Source: Phytophthora sp. 'mugwort'
Taxonomy: Eukaryota; Oomycota; Peronosporomycetes; Peronosporales; Peronosporaceae
Direction of reading: 5' to 3'
Length of the DNA: 64,000 nt
Assembly (NCBI GenBank): GCA_033558025.1
Contig: JAUCEF010000001.1
Location: 620,001 to 684,000 of the forward strand
The notes under the pieces are model-generated. The model did not search any database. It saw nothing but the letters and a program-made list of their open reading frames with translations, and was not told where the DNA came from. Position 1 is the first letter of the stretch. Each line of letters starts with the position of its first letter. This document shows positions 51,780-62,289 of the stretch, piece by piece. Position numbers and translations under genes: made by a program.

Positions 51780-53610
51780 GTGAAAGGCTCTGGTCGATGT
51801 CGCTGCGAGGGCGTCAATCGAGAAGTGATCAGCTTAAAGCGCGTATCGGATATATGTAGCGACATTTGATCTACTCGTTTATGACTTCGCATATTACAGG
51901 CGCCTAAAAGCATCTGACGTCTGACGGTGTATCGTCGTGTCTTGGGCAATGTTTGCGAGGGTTCGGTTTTGTGCTCACCTGGCCAATGGAACGACGGCAC
52001 TCGGGCGCAAACTCGGACTTGCTTACGAGTGATTCGGGCAACAGCTGGTGAAACCGCTCAAGCAGCATCAAGATTACTGAAGCATTTTCGCTAGGTTTAG
52101 AGTTGACATTTAGGTCTGACATCAGCGTGCCTAGCTCCGCCTGGGCAAGAAGCATAGCTACACCCTAATGAGAAACTGGATGAAAACCTTTTAATGCAGG
52201 CTAAGACAACACGGATATTTTCCTATTTAGTCGTGCGCAGGAGCTGCGGTCGAACCCCGTTGAACCGGCATAGAACAATGACAAAGAGGGGAGGAACGGA
52301 TGTCATGGGTTTTTAACAAATACGCTGCGCGCTCCAAAAGCACTTAACAGCTCGCAGGGCTCGCGTGTAACAGAACTCTAGGCCCGTTATGGCTCAGAAG
52401 GGAGATTCTTGATCCTGGTTATACAGTTAATGTATGAAAATAGCTATGCACACAGTGTTAAACCATTATTGGGCTTGCCGATTTTTTAGGTGTAGAAACG
52501 GGCCCTAACCGCCTCGTCATTCAAACTTAAGTGTTCCGACTCTCGCTCAGGGATTACGGACAGCTCCAGTGCCATAAACCAAAACAAAATCGGCCCGCAA
52601 TCACGGAAGCGACCTTCATTCTCGCCGCACGTATCTCATGTACTGGACGCGATCCCGCATACCAGCCAGCGTGTAGTCGTCTTCTTTAAAGGTGCTGCAG
52701 ACACAGGTCTAACCTCTTGCTAAAGAAAGGATAAAATAGTCTTCAATTTTGCAACCTCACTGTATACTGCTTAAGATATCAGGATAAGGAATGATGCTTG
52801 GACAGCAAGATCCAGCCTCTGCAGGCAACAAAATCTGCAATCGGCAACTACGGTGCGTGCATTCGGCCTGGCTGATGGATCGGAGAGAGTGGGTAGGTTA
52901 CCTAGGTTGTCAGTTTGAGCATTCGTTGTACATGTAGTAATGCTCAGCAACCAACTCAACAACTTCCTAAGCAGTTTACGGCTTCAGTCGCGGAGCTCCG
53001 ACGGTGGTGCTGGGCTTTCATTCTCCTCCACAGACTAGCATTTTATGTGTATTTTCGCCCTGCAACTACTGTGCGCATGATCATAGTGTCCCTATTGTAC
53101 CAGCCCACCAGGTTGGTGAACGCAGCAGGCCAATGATTTGATGTCTTGCCATGCACAAGCAACTCTGTTAACATTTGATGTCATTTTCACCATATCCAAC
53201 GACCTGAGTTGGTGTGGGCTGAGCCGTTTCTTATCGAATCCTGTCTGCAGTCAGTAGTCAAGGCAGTGGTAACGGTAGCTGATAGCTACAGTGTAACCAA
53301 ATGCCGCACTTGATTTGTAGTATCTCACTTCGAACTTCGAAGTTGTCCTGCACAATTTCGATGAAGGAGCATAAGTTTCATGGAACAGCACGGAGTGATT
53401 GTCGTACTTACCCGAAGTTGCATCAACCTGTCGTCGATTATCCCGCCTAACCCTCGCAATCAAACGGGAAAGCAATCTTCAGCAGTTGCGGTCGACTTCG
53501 ACATGTCGCTGAACTTCAGTCAGTCAATGATGGTGGTTGGGTACACTGAAGGGCCAAGGTCTCACCTCACGCTACGTCATCATACTGACAGAAGCGGCTT
53601 GACTAAGACT

Positions 53611-53626
53611 GCTCACTCCTGAATTT
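53611..53626 (+). promoter_or_regulatory. Inr plus flanking promoter element, transporter 4
   Basis: GCTCACTCCTGAATTT: the core CTCACTCC matches YTCANTYY exactly and GAATTTGC follows, close to the flanking consensus MAWTTTNC. It is 62 bp before the ATG. Confidence 0.7.
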
Positions 53627-53687
53627 GCGAGCTCTCCACTTAACATCTCCACATTCAAACAACCTGTGGAGAAAGTAGTTCGCTACC

Positions 53688-56600
53688 ATGTCAACAAAGA
53701 TTCCGGTGGGCGAGTCGATGCGTGCCACCATCGAGTACGACAACGGCAAGACGCTCATGGCACAGGGACCACAGGCGCTTCATGACCACGTCGCCTCCCG
53801 TATGGAAAAGGCGCTGGGCAGAGCCCTCCCACAGATGGAGGTGCGCTTCAAGGACGTCTCCATCTCAGCCGACATCGTCGTCAAGGATGAGACCGACATC
53901 AAGGTCGAGTTGCCAACGCTCACCAACGAGTTCATGAAGAGCATCCGAGGCATGGGCGCCAAGAAACACACGGTCAGGAAGCAGATCCTCAAGAACGTCA
54001 GTGGCGTCTTCAAGCCTGGCACCATTACGCTCGTGCTTGGGCAGCCTGGATCGGGCAAGTCCTCTCTCATGAAGCTGCTGAGCGGACGTTTCCCCAACGA
54101 CAAGAACATCACCATGGAAGGCGACGTCACGTACAATGGCGCACCGGCCAACGAGTTGCTTCGACGTCTGCCGCAGTTCGTCTCCTATGTCACACAGCGA
54201 GACAAGCACTATCCGTCACTCACTGTGAAAGAGACGCTCGAGTTCGCACACGCCTGCTGCGGCGGAGGCTTCTCGGAGCGCGAGGCCCAGCACTTTGCTG
54301 GCGGCACACCCGAGGAGAACAAGGCCGCGCTCGACGCCGCCAGTGCCATGTTCAAGCATTACCCGGACATCGTCATCCAGCAGCTCGGACTTGACAACTG
54401 CCAGAACACGATCGTCGGCGACGCTATGACTCGTGGTGTGTCTGGCGGAGAACGCAAGCGCGTCACGACGGGCGAGATGGAGTTTGGCAACAAATACGTC
54501 ATGATGATGGACGAGATCAGCACGGGTCTCGACAGCGCCGCCACCTTCGACATCATCACCACACAGCGCAGTATCGCCAAGAAGTTCCGCAAGACGGTAG
54601 TGATTTCACTGTTACAGCCGTCGCCCGAGGTGTTCGAGCTGTTCGACGACGTGGTGATTCTCAACGAGGGCCACGTGATGTACCATGGTCCACGTGGTGA
54701 AGCTCTTGGCTACTTTGAGAGTCTGGGCTTCAAGTGTCCTCCGCGTCGTGACATTGCTGATTTCCTGCTGGACTTGGGCACTGACAAGCAGGCCCAATAC
54801 GAGGTCAACTCCATCCCATCCAGCAGCATTCCCTGTACAGCGAGTCAGTATGCCGACGTGTTCACGCGCTCGCAAATCTACGCACGCATGATGGACGAGC
54901 TGCACGGACCAGTCCACCCGAGTCTTATCGAAGACATGGCCAAACACATCGACTCGATCCCCGAGTTCCACCAGAATTTCTGGGACAGCACAATGGCTGT
55001 GGTGCAGCGTCAGGTCAAGCTTACCTCGCGTGACACGGCGTTCCTTATTGGTCGCTCCGTCATGGTAATCTTAATGGGCTTGCTCTACTCGAGTGTCTTC
55101 TACCAGTTCAATGAGACCAACGCACAGCTTGTGATGGGTGTCATCTTCAACGCTGTGTTGTTCGTATCCCTGGGACAACAGGCTCAGATCCCCATGTTCA
55201 TGGCAGCTCGCGAGGTGTTCTACAAACAGCGTCGAGCCAACTTCTTCCGCACCTCGTCGTTCGTGCTGTCTAACTCCGTGAGCCAAATCCCACTGGGCTT
55301 TGCTGAGAGTTTAGTCTTCGGGTCGGTTCTATACTGGATGTGCGGCTATGTGTCCACTGTTGAAGCTTTCCTGCTCTTCGAAGTGATCCTATTCATGACA
55401 AATCTCGCCATGGCCGCGTGGTTCTTCTTCCTGTCGTGCGCTTCGCCTGACTTGAACGTGGCCAACCCGGTATCGATGGTTTCCATCCTCTTCTTCGTCC
55501 TGTTCGCCGGCTTCGTCATTACCAAGGAGCAGATTCCCGACTACCTCATCTGGATCTACTGGATCAACCCCATGGCTTGGGGGGTGCGGGCGCTTGCTGT
55601 GAACCAATACACGGACTCGAGCTTCGACACGTGTGTGTACAACGACGTTGACTACTGTGCGGACTACAACTTGACCATGGGCGAGTACTCTTTGACGACG
55701 TTTGAAGTGCCGACTGAGAAGTTCTGGCTCTGGTACGGGATGGTGTTCATGGCTGTTGCGTACGTCTTCTTCATGTTTCTGTCGTACATCGCACTCGAGT
55801 ACCATCGCTTTGAGAGTCCCGAGAATGTGACGCTGGATAATGACAACAAGGACGAGACGTCCGACGACTACGGGTTCATGCGTACACCACGCAGCTCTCA
55901 GGCTGGAAGCGATGCTGTGGTCTCGGTAGCTCCCGACAGCGAGAAGCACTTCATCCCGGTCACTATCGCCTTCAAGGACCTATGGTACACGGTGCCCGAC
56001 CCGTCCAACCCCAAGGACACCATTGACCTGCTCAAGGGTATCAGCGGATACGCGTTGCCTGGCACCATTACGGCACTCATGGGATCCTCGGGTGCAGGCA
56101 AGACCACGCTCATGGACGTCATCGCTGGGCGCAAAACCGGAGGCAAGATCACCGGACAGATCCTGCTCAATGGCCACCCCGCTACCGACCTCGCCATCCG
56201 CCGATCCACAGGCTACTGTGAGCAGATGGACATCCACTCCGAGTCTGCTACCATCCGTGAGGCACTCACATTCAGCGCATTCCTGCGCCAGGGAGCCGAC
56301 GTGCCCGACAGCTTCAAGTACGACTCGGTGAACGAGTGCCTCGACCTGCTAGACCTGCACCCGATCGCAGACCAGATCATCCGCGGCAGCTCCGTGGAGC
56401 AGATGAAGCGGTTGACCATCGGCGTAGAGCTGGCGGCTCAACCGAGCGTGTTGTTCCTGGATGAACCCACGAGTGGTCTGGACGCGCGCTCCGCCAAGCT
56501 CATCATGGACGGCGTGCGCAAGGTGGCGAACACGGGCCGCACGGTATTGTGTACGATCCACCAGCCGTCGACGGAGGTGTTTCGAGTGTTTGACAGTTTG

Positions 56601-57782
56601 CTGCTGCTGAAGCGCGGTGGTGAGACGGTCTTTGCGGGTGAACTGGGCAAGAACGCGCGTGAGATGATCGCGTATTTCGAGTCGATTGACGGCGTGGCCA
56701 AGCTGGAGGACAACTACAACCCTGCGACGTGGATGCTGGAGGTGATCGGTGCCGGTGTGGGCAACAGCAACGGCGACAAGACGGACTTTGTCAAGGTCTT
56801 CCAGGCGAGCAAACATTTCCAGTTTTTGCTGTCAAACTTGGACCGCGAGGGTGTGTCTCATCCGTCGCCGTCGATGCCTGCTCTGGAGTACGGTGACAAG
56901 CGCGCGGCGACGGAGATGACTCAGGCTAAATTACTGATGCAGCGCTTCTTCAGGATGTACTGGCGAACGGCCTCGTACAACTTGACGCGCTTCAGCCTTT
57001 TCCTGATTCTTGGCGTTGTCTTCGGTATTACGTACGTGAGTGCAGAGTACTCTTCGTACGCTGGTATCAACTCGGGTATGGGCATGCTGTTCTGCACGAC
57101 GGGATTCATTGGCTTCATCTCGTTCAGCAGTGTCATGCCGATTGCGTCCGAGGATCGTCTAGCCTTCTACCGTGAACGCGCATCTCAGACGTACAACGCA
57201 CTGTGGTATTTCGTTGGGTCGACAGTGGTGGAGATCCCGTACGTCTTCTTCGGCACGCTTCTCTTCATGATCCCGTACTACCCCATGGTGGGCTTCACCG
57301 GGGCAACCACGTTCTTTGCCTACTGGCTTCACTTGTCGATGCACGTGCTGTGGCAAGCCTATTTTGGACAATTCATGTCGTACCTTATGCCGACCGTGGA
57401 AGTGGCAACGATCTTTGGCGTGCTGATGCAGACGATTTTCTTCCTGTTCAACGGCTTCAACCCTCCTGGAGGCTCCATCCCGACAGGCTACAAGTGGCTG
57501 TATCACATTACACCGCACAAGTACTCGCTGGGTTTGGTCGCATCCCTGGTGTTTGGTGATTGTCCGAGTGACGGTGATGGCTCGGAAGTTGGGTGCCAGA
57601 TCATGACCGAATTGCCGCCTTCACTTCCTCAGAATATGACAGTCAAGGACTACCTTGAAGATGTCTTCCTCATGAAGCACAGTGAGATCTGGAAGAACTT
57701 CGGTTTCGTCTTGGGCTTCATCGTGATCATCCGCGTGCTGGGTCTGCTTACTCTGCGCTTTGTGAACCACCAGAAAAAGTAG
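53688..57782 (+). CDS. PDR-type full-size ABCG transporter (copy 4)
   Basis: Intact, intronless, 1364 residues, with the same motifs and layout as copy 3. After a distinct leader (MSTKIPVGES) the protein runs from MRATIEYDNGKT to NHQKK with almost no differences from copy 3. The DNA is similarly near-identical, yet the bases after the stop (TAGTTAGCTCAGG) and before about codon 9 are unrelated to copy 3. Both NBDs keep Walker A Lys, signature and Walker B Glu, so ATPase activity is expected at least in NBD2; NBD1 has Gln at the H-loop position. Two six-helix membrane domains with glycosylation sequons in the loops after TM5 and before the last helix. Likely a plasma-membrane exporter of unknown substrate. 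Confidence 0.97.
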   Translation: MSTKIPVGESMRATIEYDNGKTLMAQGPQALHDHVASRMEKALGRALPQMEVRFKDVSISADIVVKDETDIKVELPTLTNEFMKSIRGMGAKKHTVRKQILKNVSGVFKPGTITLVLGQPGSGKSSLMKLLSGRFPNDKNITMEGDVTYNGAPANELLRRLPQFVSYVTQRDKHYPSLTVKETLEFAHACCGGGFSEREAQHFAGGTPEENKAALDAASAMFKHYPDIVIQQLGLDNCQNTIVGDAMTRGVSGGERKRVTTGEMEFGNKYVMMMDEISTGLDSAATFDIITTQRSIAKKFRKTVVISLLQPSPEVFELFDDVVILNEGHVMYHGPRGEALGYFESLGFKCPPRRDIADFLLDLGTDKQAQYEVNSIPSSSIPCTASQYADVFTRSQIYARMMDELHGPVHPSLIEDMAKHIDSIPEFHQNFWDSTMAVVQRQVKLTSRDTAFLIGRSVMVILMGLLYSSVFYQFNETNAQLVMGVIFNAVLFVSLGQQAQIPMFMAAREVFYKQRRANFFRTSSFVLSNSVSQIPLGFAESLVFGSVLYWMCGYVSTVEAFLLFEVILFMTNLAMAAWFFFLSCASPDLNVANPVSMVSILFFVLFAGFVITKEQIPDYLIWIYWINPMAWGVRALAVNQYTDSSFDTCVYNDVDYCADYNLTMGEYSLTTFEVPTEKFWLWYGMVFMAVAYVFFMFLSYIALEYHRFESPENVTLDNDNKDETSDDYGFMRTPRSSQAGSDAVVSVAPDSEKHFIPVTIAFKDLWYTVPDPSNPKDTIDLLKGISGYALPGTITALMGSSGAGKTTLMDVIAGRKTGGKITGQILLNGHPATDLAIRRSTGYCEQMDIHSESATIREALTFSAFLRQGADVPDSFKYDSVNECLDLLDLHPIADQIIRGSSVEQMKRLTIGVELAAQPSVLFLDEPTSGLDARSAKLIMDGVRKVANTGRTVLCTIHQPSTEVFRVFDSLLLLKRGGETVFAGELGKNAREMIAYFESIDGVAKLEDNYNPATWMLEVIGAGVGNSNGDKTDFVKVFQASKHFQFLLSNLDREGVSHPSPSMPALEYGDKRAATEMTQAKLLMQRFFRMYWRTASYNLTRFSLFLILGVVFGITYVSAEYSSYAGINSGMGMLFCTTGFIGFISFSSVMPIASEDRLAFYRERASQTYNALWYFVGSTVVEIPYVFFGTLLFMIPYYPMVGFTGATTFFAYWLHLSMHVLWQAYFGQFMSYLMPTVEVATIFGVLMQTIFFLFNGFNPPGGSIPTGYKWLYHITPHKYSLGLVASLVFGDCPSDGDGSEVGCQIMTELPPSLPQNMTVKDYLEDVFLMKHSEIWKNFGFVLGFIVIIRVLGLLTLRFVNHQKK

Positions 57783-57832
57783 TTAGCTCAGGTAGCAATG
57801 ATCTACTACTACGTGTACAAATGCTCGAGGCT

Positions 57833-57850
57833 TATATATATATATATATA
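57833..57850. repeat. TA microsatellite
   Basis: (TA)9 about 50 bp after the stop of transporter 4, probably in or near its 3' UTR. Confidence 0.9.
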
Positions 57851-57854
57851 ATCT

Positions 57855-58500
57855 ATAGATTGCACCAAACTTCGTGCTTACTCTCCTATTTGTATCTAGC
57901 GGATGAGTAAACGGGATCACGGGCGAGTGCTACCTTGTGGTTTCTCAACGCCCAACAACTATCAGTAGTAGAGGTCATTACGTTAATGACTCCGTGATTT
58001 GCTGCGGCGCCATGGTTCATGAGTCATGAAGCAGCTTCAGAGTGGGATTACTTCTCGCCACCTACCGCCTACTGGCGCCGCTGCCAGCATTAATCGTAAA
58101 CCTTCGATCGAGTTGTAAGCTGTACGGCAAAACGATCTGAGAAGTTGGCTTAGGAAAGAAAAAATCGACATTTTTCACGATTTTTTTTTCGAGTGAAGTT
58201 CGGAATTTGAAAAAAAGCGTTCGAGTCAAAGCGCCTTTTTCAACAGTAAACGTAAATCAAGGATTGAGTGTGACTAGATGTCCACTAAACGTTATTGGAA
58301 AAGGGCTGCCCATAATGTGTAGAGCGCATCAGCAACCCGCCCCCCGCCCATATGAAGAACGTCTAACGGTGCATGCGTGATTACCAACGTGTCTAGAGAT
58401 TTAGAGACCGCAGGCCGTAACTTGTCGGACTACGGTTTGTAGACAAACTCGGTAAAGACAGTTGTTGGAACGAAAGCATTCCAATCGGGCTAGTTACGAG
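57855..58500. other. Intergenic, no gene seen
   Basis: AT-rich DNA between the microsatellite and the helicase-like fragment. No feature was recognised. Confidence 0.45.
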
Positions 58501-58505
58501 CCAAG

Positions 58506-58787
58506 GTGGTGGGACTATCCTTCCTAGACAATGTTCCAAATGTTGTACCATTCCAGCAAGAACTATTGTGTGGGGAAAACATCACGCATGCAAATACGCC
58601 AACGTGTTTGCCTTACGACTTGGGTATACAAAAAGTTCAAGGTCTTACATGCGACTGGTTAGTATTTGATCCTACAAATCTCCCGTCGTCGCGTGCGTCG
58701 TTCGGAAAGACAAAATACATTTTTAATGTCGATGATCCCGTCGCTAATCATATGGATGAATATGACCACGCATCCGACCATACTTAG
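58506..58787 (+). pseudogene. Possible PIF1/Helitron-type helicase C-terminal fragment
   Basis: The frame contains LPYDLGIQKVQGLTCDWLVF, which resembles the late helicase motif of PIF1-like proteins (L-x-L-A...H-K-x-Q-G-x-T-x-D-x-x-V-x-D), with the His-Lys replaced by Gln-Lys. Only about 90 codons remain and no ATPase motifs are present. Assignment is by pattern. Confidence 0.35.
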
Positions 58788-59000
58788 TTTTAGTAAACTT
58801 CTTTACAACCAATCACACCATGTTTTACTATCAGCCAATCAGAACAGGGGTATAGACCAATTTCAACCAGTGATTGTGTTTAGGGATAGGTCGGTCCTCC
58901 GTGCCGGCAATTCCGACGTATCGGGTCGGAGGGACATATGTGTATGTCCATACAAATTCTATGATGTTGGCATATCATATGCATATATTCAAGCTATCCG
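58740..59000 (+). repeat. TCCGAC-containing dispersed repeat, copy A
   Basis: Shares ordered blocks with 59790-60095: ATCCGACCATACTTAG, CCAATCAGAACAGG, ATTCCGACGTATC followed by GTCGGAG, then a terminal TCCGACC. A short stem (CCGAC...GTCGG) forms around the GTATC loop. No coding capacity. Confidence 0.5.
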
Positions 59001-59139
59001 ACCCATCCGACCGGGACAGCCATTGAAGAACAAGTACAGTCGCTTATGCATAAAGAATAACCAGAAGGCATTACATAGCAACAAGAATGAGATAACGGCA
59101 ATTACTTATATTATATTTGCTGTATATATGTAGCTAACT

Positions 59140-59330
59140 ATGTATTAATATCTATTGCGGTCCTAGAGGTCCGGTGCCACATCTGCCGCGGCTGCCTTGC
59201 TGCTTCGCCTTGGGCCCGAAGTCGCGTCCGCCGATCACGTTCTGTCGCCGCATGCTTGTTCTACCGGTGATGCGGCGGCTGGACCCGAGAACGGCCGCCA
59301 TTAGCCATTGCTGACGTCCTGATGCCGGGG
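59140..59330. other. GC-rich segment, no gene assigned
   Basis: GC-rich DNA; the minus frame reads RRQNVIGGRDFGPKAKQQG, suggesting the end of a basic protein, but the family is unknown. Confidence 0.3.
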
Positions 59331-59590
59331 CGGTGCCAAGTCTCCGCTCCTGCTGCGCATCTCGCCATCGCCGCTCCACCACCGCCTCCCACCTCCCTGC
59401 TCCCGCCCCTCCAGATGCCACCCTCCCGATGCTCCCTCATGGCGCCGCCCTCCAGCCTCCTGCTCTCGCCCTCTGGTGCCGTCTCCAGTCCCCTGCTCCA
59501 GCCTTCCTGGCGCCGTCTTCAACCTCCTTCTCCAACCCTCCTGGTGCCGCCCTCCCGCTGCCGCTGTCACCGTCGGCCGCTTGACCCGCA
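59330..59590. repeat. Pyrimidine-rich minisatellite-like tract
   Basis: C/T-biased plus strand with a degenerate unit of roughly 30-35 bp built around CTCCTGGTGCCG and CTCCAGCCTCCTGCTC. Open frames in all phases (Pro/Ser-rich on plus, Gly/Arg-rich on minus) follow from composition. Confidence 0.6.
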
Positions 59591-59789
59591 GCCGACCTGC
59601 CACCATCGTTGCTCCTGTCTTTTGAAAGTGCAAATGCTAAGTGTGGTCCACAACATCTCAACGCGTAAATGAATATATTTGTTTTGAGAGTTGGCTATTG
59701 ACACATTAGTGGCCACCCACCGGATGCCGCATGCTGCGTTTCCGTGATGTACCATACTTTTGGTACCGGTCGTATAGGTCTGTTAGTCG

Positions 59790-60095
59790 GATATTTTATG
59801 GTATGGACGAATAACATTATCTCTCCGACCAAACTTGATCATAGTATAGTGCATACTAGCCAATGATATTATTCTCATTCATTTTAGCAAATGCAAACCA
59901 GCTTCGAAGTTTTTGGCGAGTCAATCGCTTAAAATTTTTCAGTTTCATCCAATAAGAACGCGAATAGAGGTTGCAGTCGGAAGCAGAGCGATTCCGACGT
60001 ATCTGTCGGAGCTGATGCCCAGATATGTGTATCGTGCTACAAACGTGTGGTGTGCCACATATCACTCGCGTATTTGCCGCCTCTCCGACCAATAA
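59790..60095 (+). repeat. TCCGAC-containing dispersed repeat, copy B
   Basis: Counterpart of 58740-59000 at about two-thirds identity by eye: GTATGGACGAATAAC, CTCCGACCAAACTTG, CATCCAATAAGAACG, the perfect stem TCCGAC-gtatct-GTCGGA, and a terminal CTCCGACC. It lies directly before the Crypton coding relic and may be its 5' region. Confidence 0.5.
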
Positions 60096-62060
60096 CGCTG
60101 AGCCTGAACGACTTGAAGCCTGCCAACACCAACCGCGCGCGAGCGACGGTCATGAAGGCGTTCGAGCGCTTCCTCTCCGCCGAGATCACGAGCATGGATC
60201 ATGTTAGGGCTTTGGTCGTCGCGGACCCAAGCCACGCAGGCGGTATTCTAGTGACGCTAATGGACAAGTTTGGCGTGTACCTGGCATTTCACTCAGGAGC
60301 ACGGGGGCAGCACCTGTCGCGCCACTCCGTCGCTCAATATTTCCGCCAGGTGAAGTGCTGGCTCCTGGACGAGTATCCTGTCCAAGGCGGCACTGTAGCA
60401 CGGCAGCTGCTGAGCATGGGGCGCACGCTTAAGCAGCACTGCATCAAGCGCGAAAGTGGTAGATTTTTTAAAAAGGCGGTTGCATGCTCGAAGGAGGATC
60501 TCAAGAAAATGACAAGGTATTTGTATTCAACGGCTAGCTGTGCGTCAGACTACCAAGATGTAGCTCTGTTATGCCTCTTGTGGTACCTCTTTGGCCGCGC
60601 TCGGACCTGACCTTCGTTCGGAAGCAGCAGCTCTCCATAGGTGCTGGCGGCGTGTTCTTCATCCGCTTCATCCGCATGAAGACGTCCGACGAGCAGGCAC
60701 TGTCGCTCTTCCCCGATGCTGATTTCGCGACTTGTCCACTGCTGGCGCTCGCACTGGCTTTGATCACCCAGGCGTCGCCGTGCGCAGCGCTCCTCAACCA
60801 CTTACCATTACAGTCGAAAACGTTCCCGTTGAGCTGACCGACTCCATCCCGTTGATGGGCCTGCTTGAGGAAACCGGCACCCTAGGTTCTTCTCAGGCGT
60901 AGTCCACACGTCGCCGACGATTGGTATTCACGCTCTTGTCAACCGCTTGCTCGATCGTGTCTGGACCCGCTGGGGTCGAAGAGCCGCTAACCTCTCATTC
61001 GTTTCGACGTGGCGGTGCCCAGCATGCCAAAGCGTGCTCTGAGCTGACGGCGCAGTGGATGTTCGATCGCGGAGCCTGGAATTTGACCACGACGAACAAA
61101 GCCTTCGCCTACGTCTTCAATACTCCGAAAGAAGACCATCAAGTCGCGAAGGTACTGAGCGGAATGGCGCCAAAGCAAGCCTCTGTTCTTTCATCGCTGG
61201 AAGTCTTCGACTCGGCAAGACAAGAGCAGATTAGGGAGGTTAGCCACAAGCTCTTCAACGCGAGTCATGCGCTGGGTAACAAGGCCTTCAACGTTTGCGC
61301 TGCTGTGAGAGACATGCTGACAGCAACCATCATCCTCCACTACCCGTCACTGATGAAGACCAACGCGCAGGGGCCAGCGATGACAACGATCCAGCGCTGC
61401 GCCAAGACCTCTAGTGTGACCACGTCGAACCTGCTTGCTTGGTCACTGCAACTCACGAGGTCTGCTGATCCCGCTCACACCACCGCGGACGACTTGACGG
61501 AAGGAAACATGAAGGCCAAAGTTGCGTTCGATCATCAGACTGCATTGATAAAAAGGTTAATCGCGGTCAACTGTCGCCTCAAGGCTCGGGTCAACTTGCT
61601 AGAAGCTACAAGCATCAACACTGGAGAGAACACATCAGGACATCGCGGTGAGCAGGCAAAGCAACCAAGAGATGAAGATGAAAACGTACCAGTGAAGCGC
61701 CGACGTAGATCGAAGACGATACCTCTCGTCGACACCTGGTTTGCGTGATACACGGCAGTTCCGCGTGGATGGCTGAGTACTTACAAGCACAAGACGTCGG
61801 ACGCCAAGCACCTCGTGGCTTTCATGAAGCTCTTCATTGGAGACAGATACGCGCTCGACGAGTTGTCACCGAGCTACAAGGATAATGACCGCCAGCTTGG
61901 AGAGATAGCATCAACCGAAGTCATGGCGTACCTCCGCGCGCGAAACGTACCGTCAACAGGATCTAACGCTGTGCTTGAGGAGCGTCATCTGCATCGCGAG
62001 GGAAGCCTCAATGACCTCATCGGCGCCTACCACCAACGTCTTGAATTGGTAAAGTTGTAG
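60095..62060 (+). pseudogene. Crypton tyrosine-recombinase relic
   Basis: Nearly full-length Crypton protein in three frames. The N-terminal part (MKAFERFLSAEITSMDHVRA, 60047-60610) reaches LLCLLWYLFGR, with the first catalytic Arg; a frameshift near 60600 follows. Then SDLTFVRKQQLSIGAGGVFF and RMKTSDEQALSLFPDADFAT, a second break near 60840-60940, and GVEEPLTSHSFRRGGAQHAK with the HxxR box (about 60990-61025). AQWMFDRGAWNLTTTNKAFA and YVFN give the catalytic Tyr (about 61115). The C-terminal domain runs to VDTWFA, where TGA (61746-61748) replaces a sense codon, and continues AFMKLFIGDRYALDELSPSY to about 62060. Few lesions suggest recent death. Confidence 0.85.
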
Positions 62061-62205
62061 ACCCTGCGCCACTCCATCACCAAGGCACACTCAGGCCGCT
62101 TCTGTAATACAACACTCCGTATTGATCCGTATCCTTGTGGTCGGTGCTTCCGTAGATGTCGCTCGCTTGGAGGTCTGCCACAGTCAATAGAGTATAGAGA
62201 AATTT

Positions 62206-62269
62206 ACCGGTGGGTGGAATCGAACCACCTCCTTCCCTTTCGGGAGCTCTTCCATTGAGCTACATCGGT
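62206..62269 (-). tRNA. tRNA-like sequence with shortened anticodon arm (pseudogene or SINE head)
   Basis: The minus strand gives an acceptor stem ACCGATG/CACCGGT (6 of 7 pairs), the A box TAGCTCAATGG with D stem GCTC/GAGC, and a T arm GGTGG-TTCGATT-CCACC that contains a perfect B box. Between the D and T arms there are only 16 bases instead of about 23, folding as TCCC-GAAA-GGGA, so no normal anticodon loop exists. It is therefore not a working tRNA. It could be a tRNA pseudogene or the tRNA-derived head of a SINE, whose body would run towards 62100. Confidence 0.65.
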
Positions 62270-62289
62270 GGGTGGGTGGGTGGGGCGGT

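Larger units (their letters stand above)
51722..53687. promoter_or_regulatory. Shared 2-kb divergent intergenic region of transporters 3 and 4
   Basis: Lies between two divergent ATGs and holds no convincing gene. Each end has an Inr-like sequence within 80 bp of its ATG. The middle is AT-rich without recognised repeats, and short frames (51770-52155 -, 53380-53622 +) look random. Confidence 0.6.

Noticed and set aside
59301..59672. Overlapping Pro/Ser-rich and Gly/Arg-rich ORFs
   Set aside because: All phases are open because of biased pyrimidine-rich repeats, so this is not evidence of coding.
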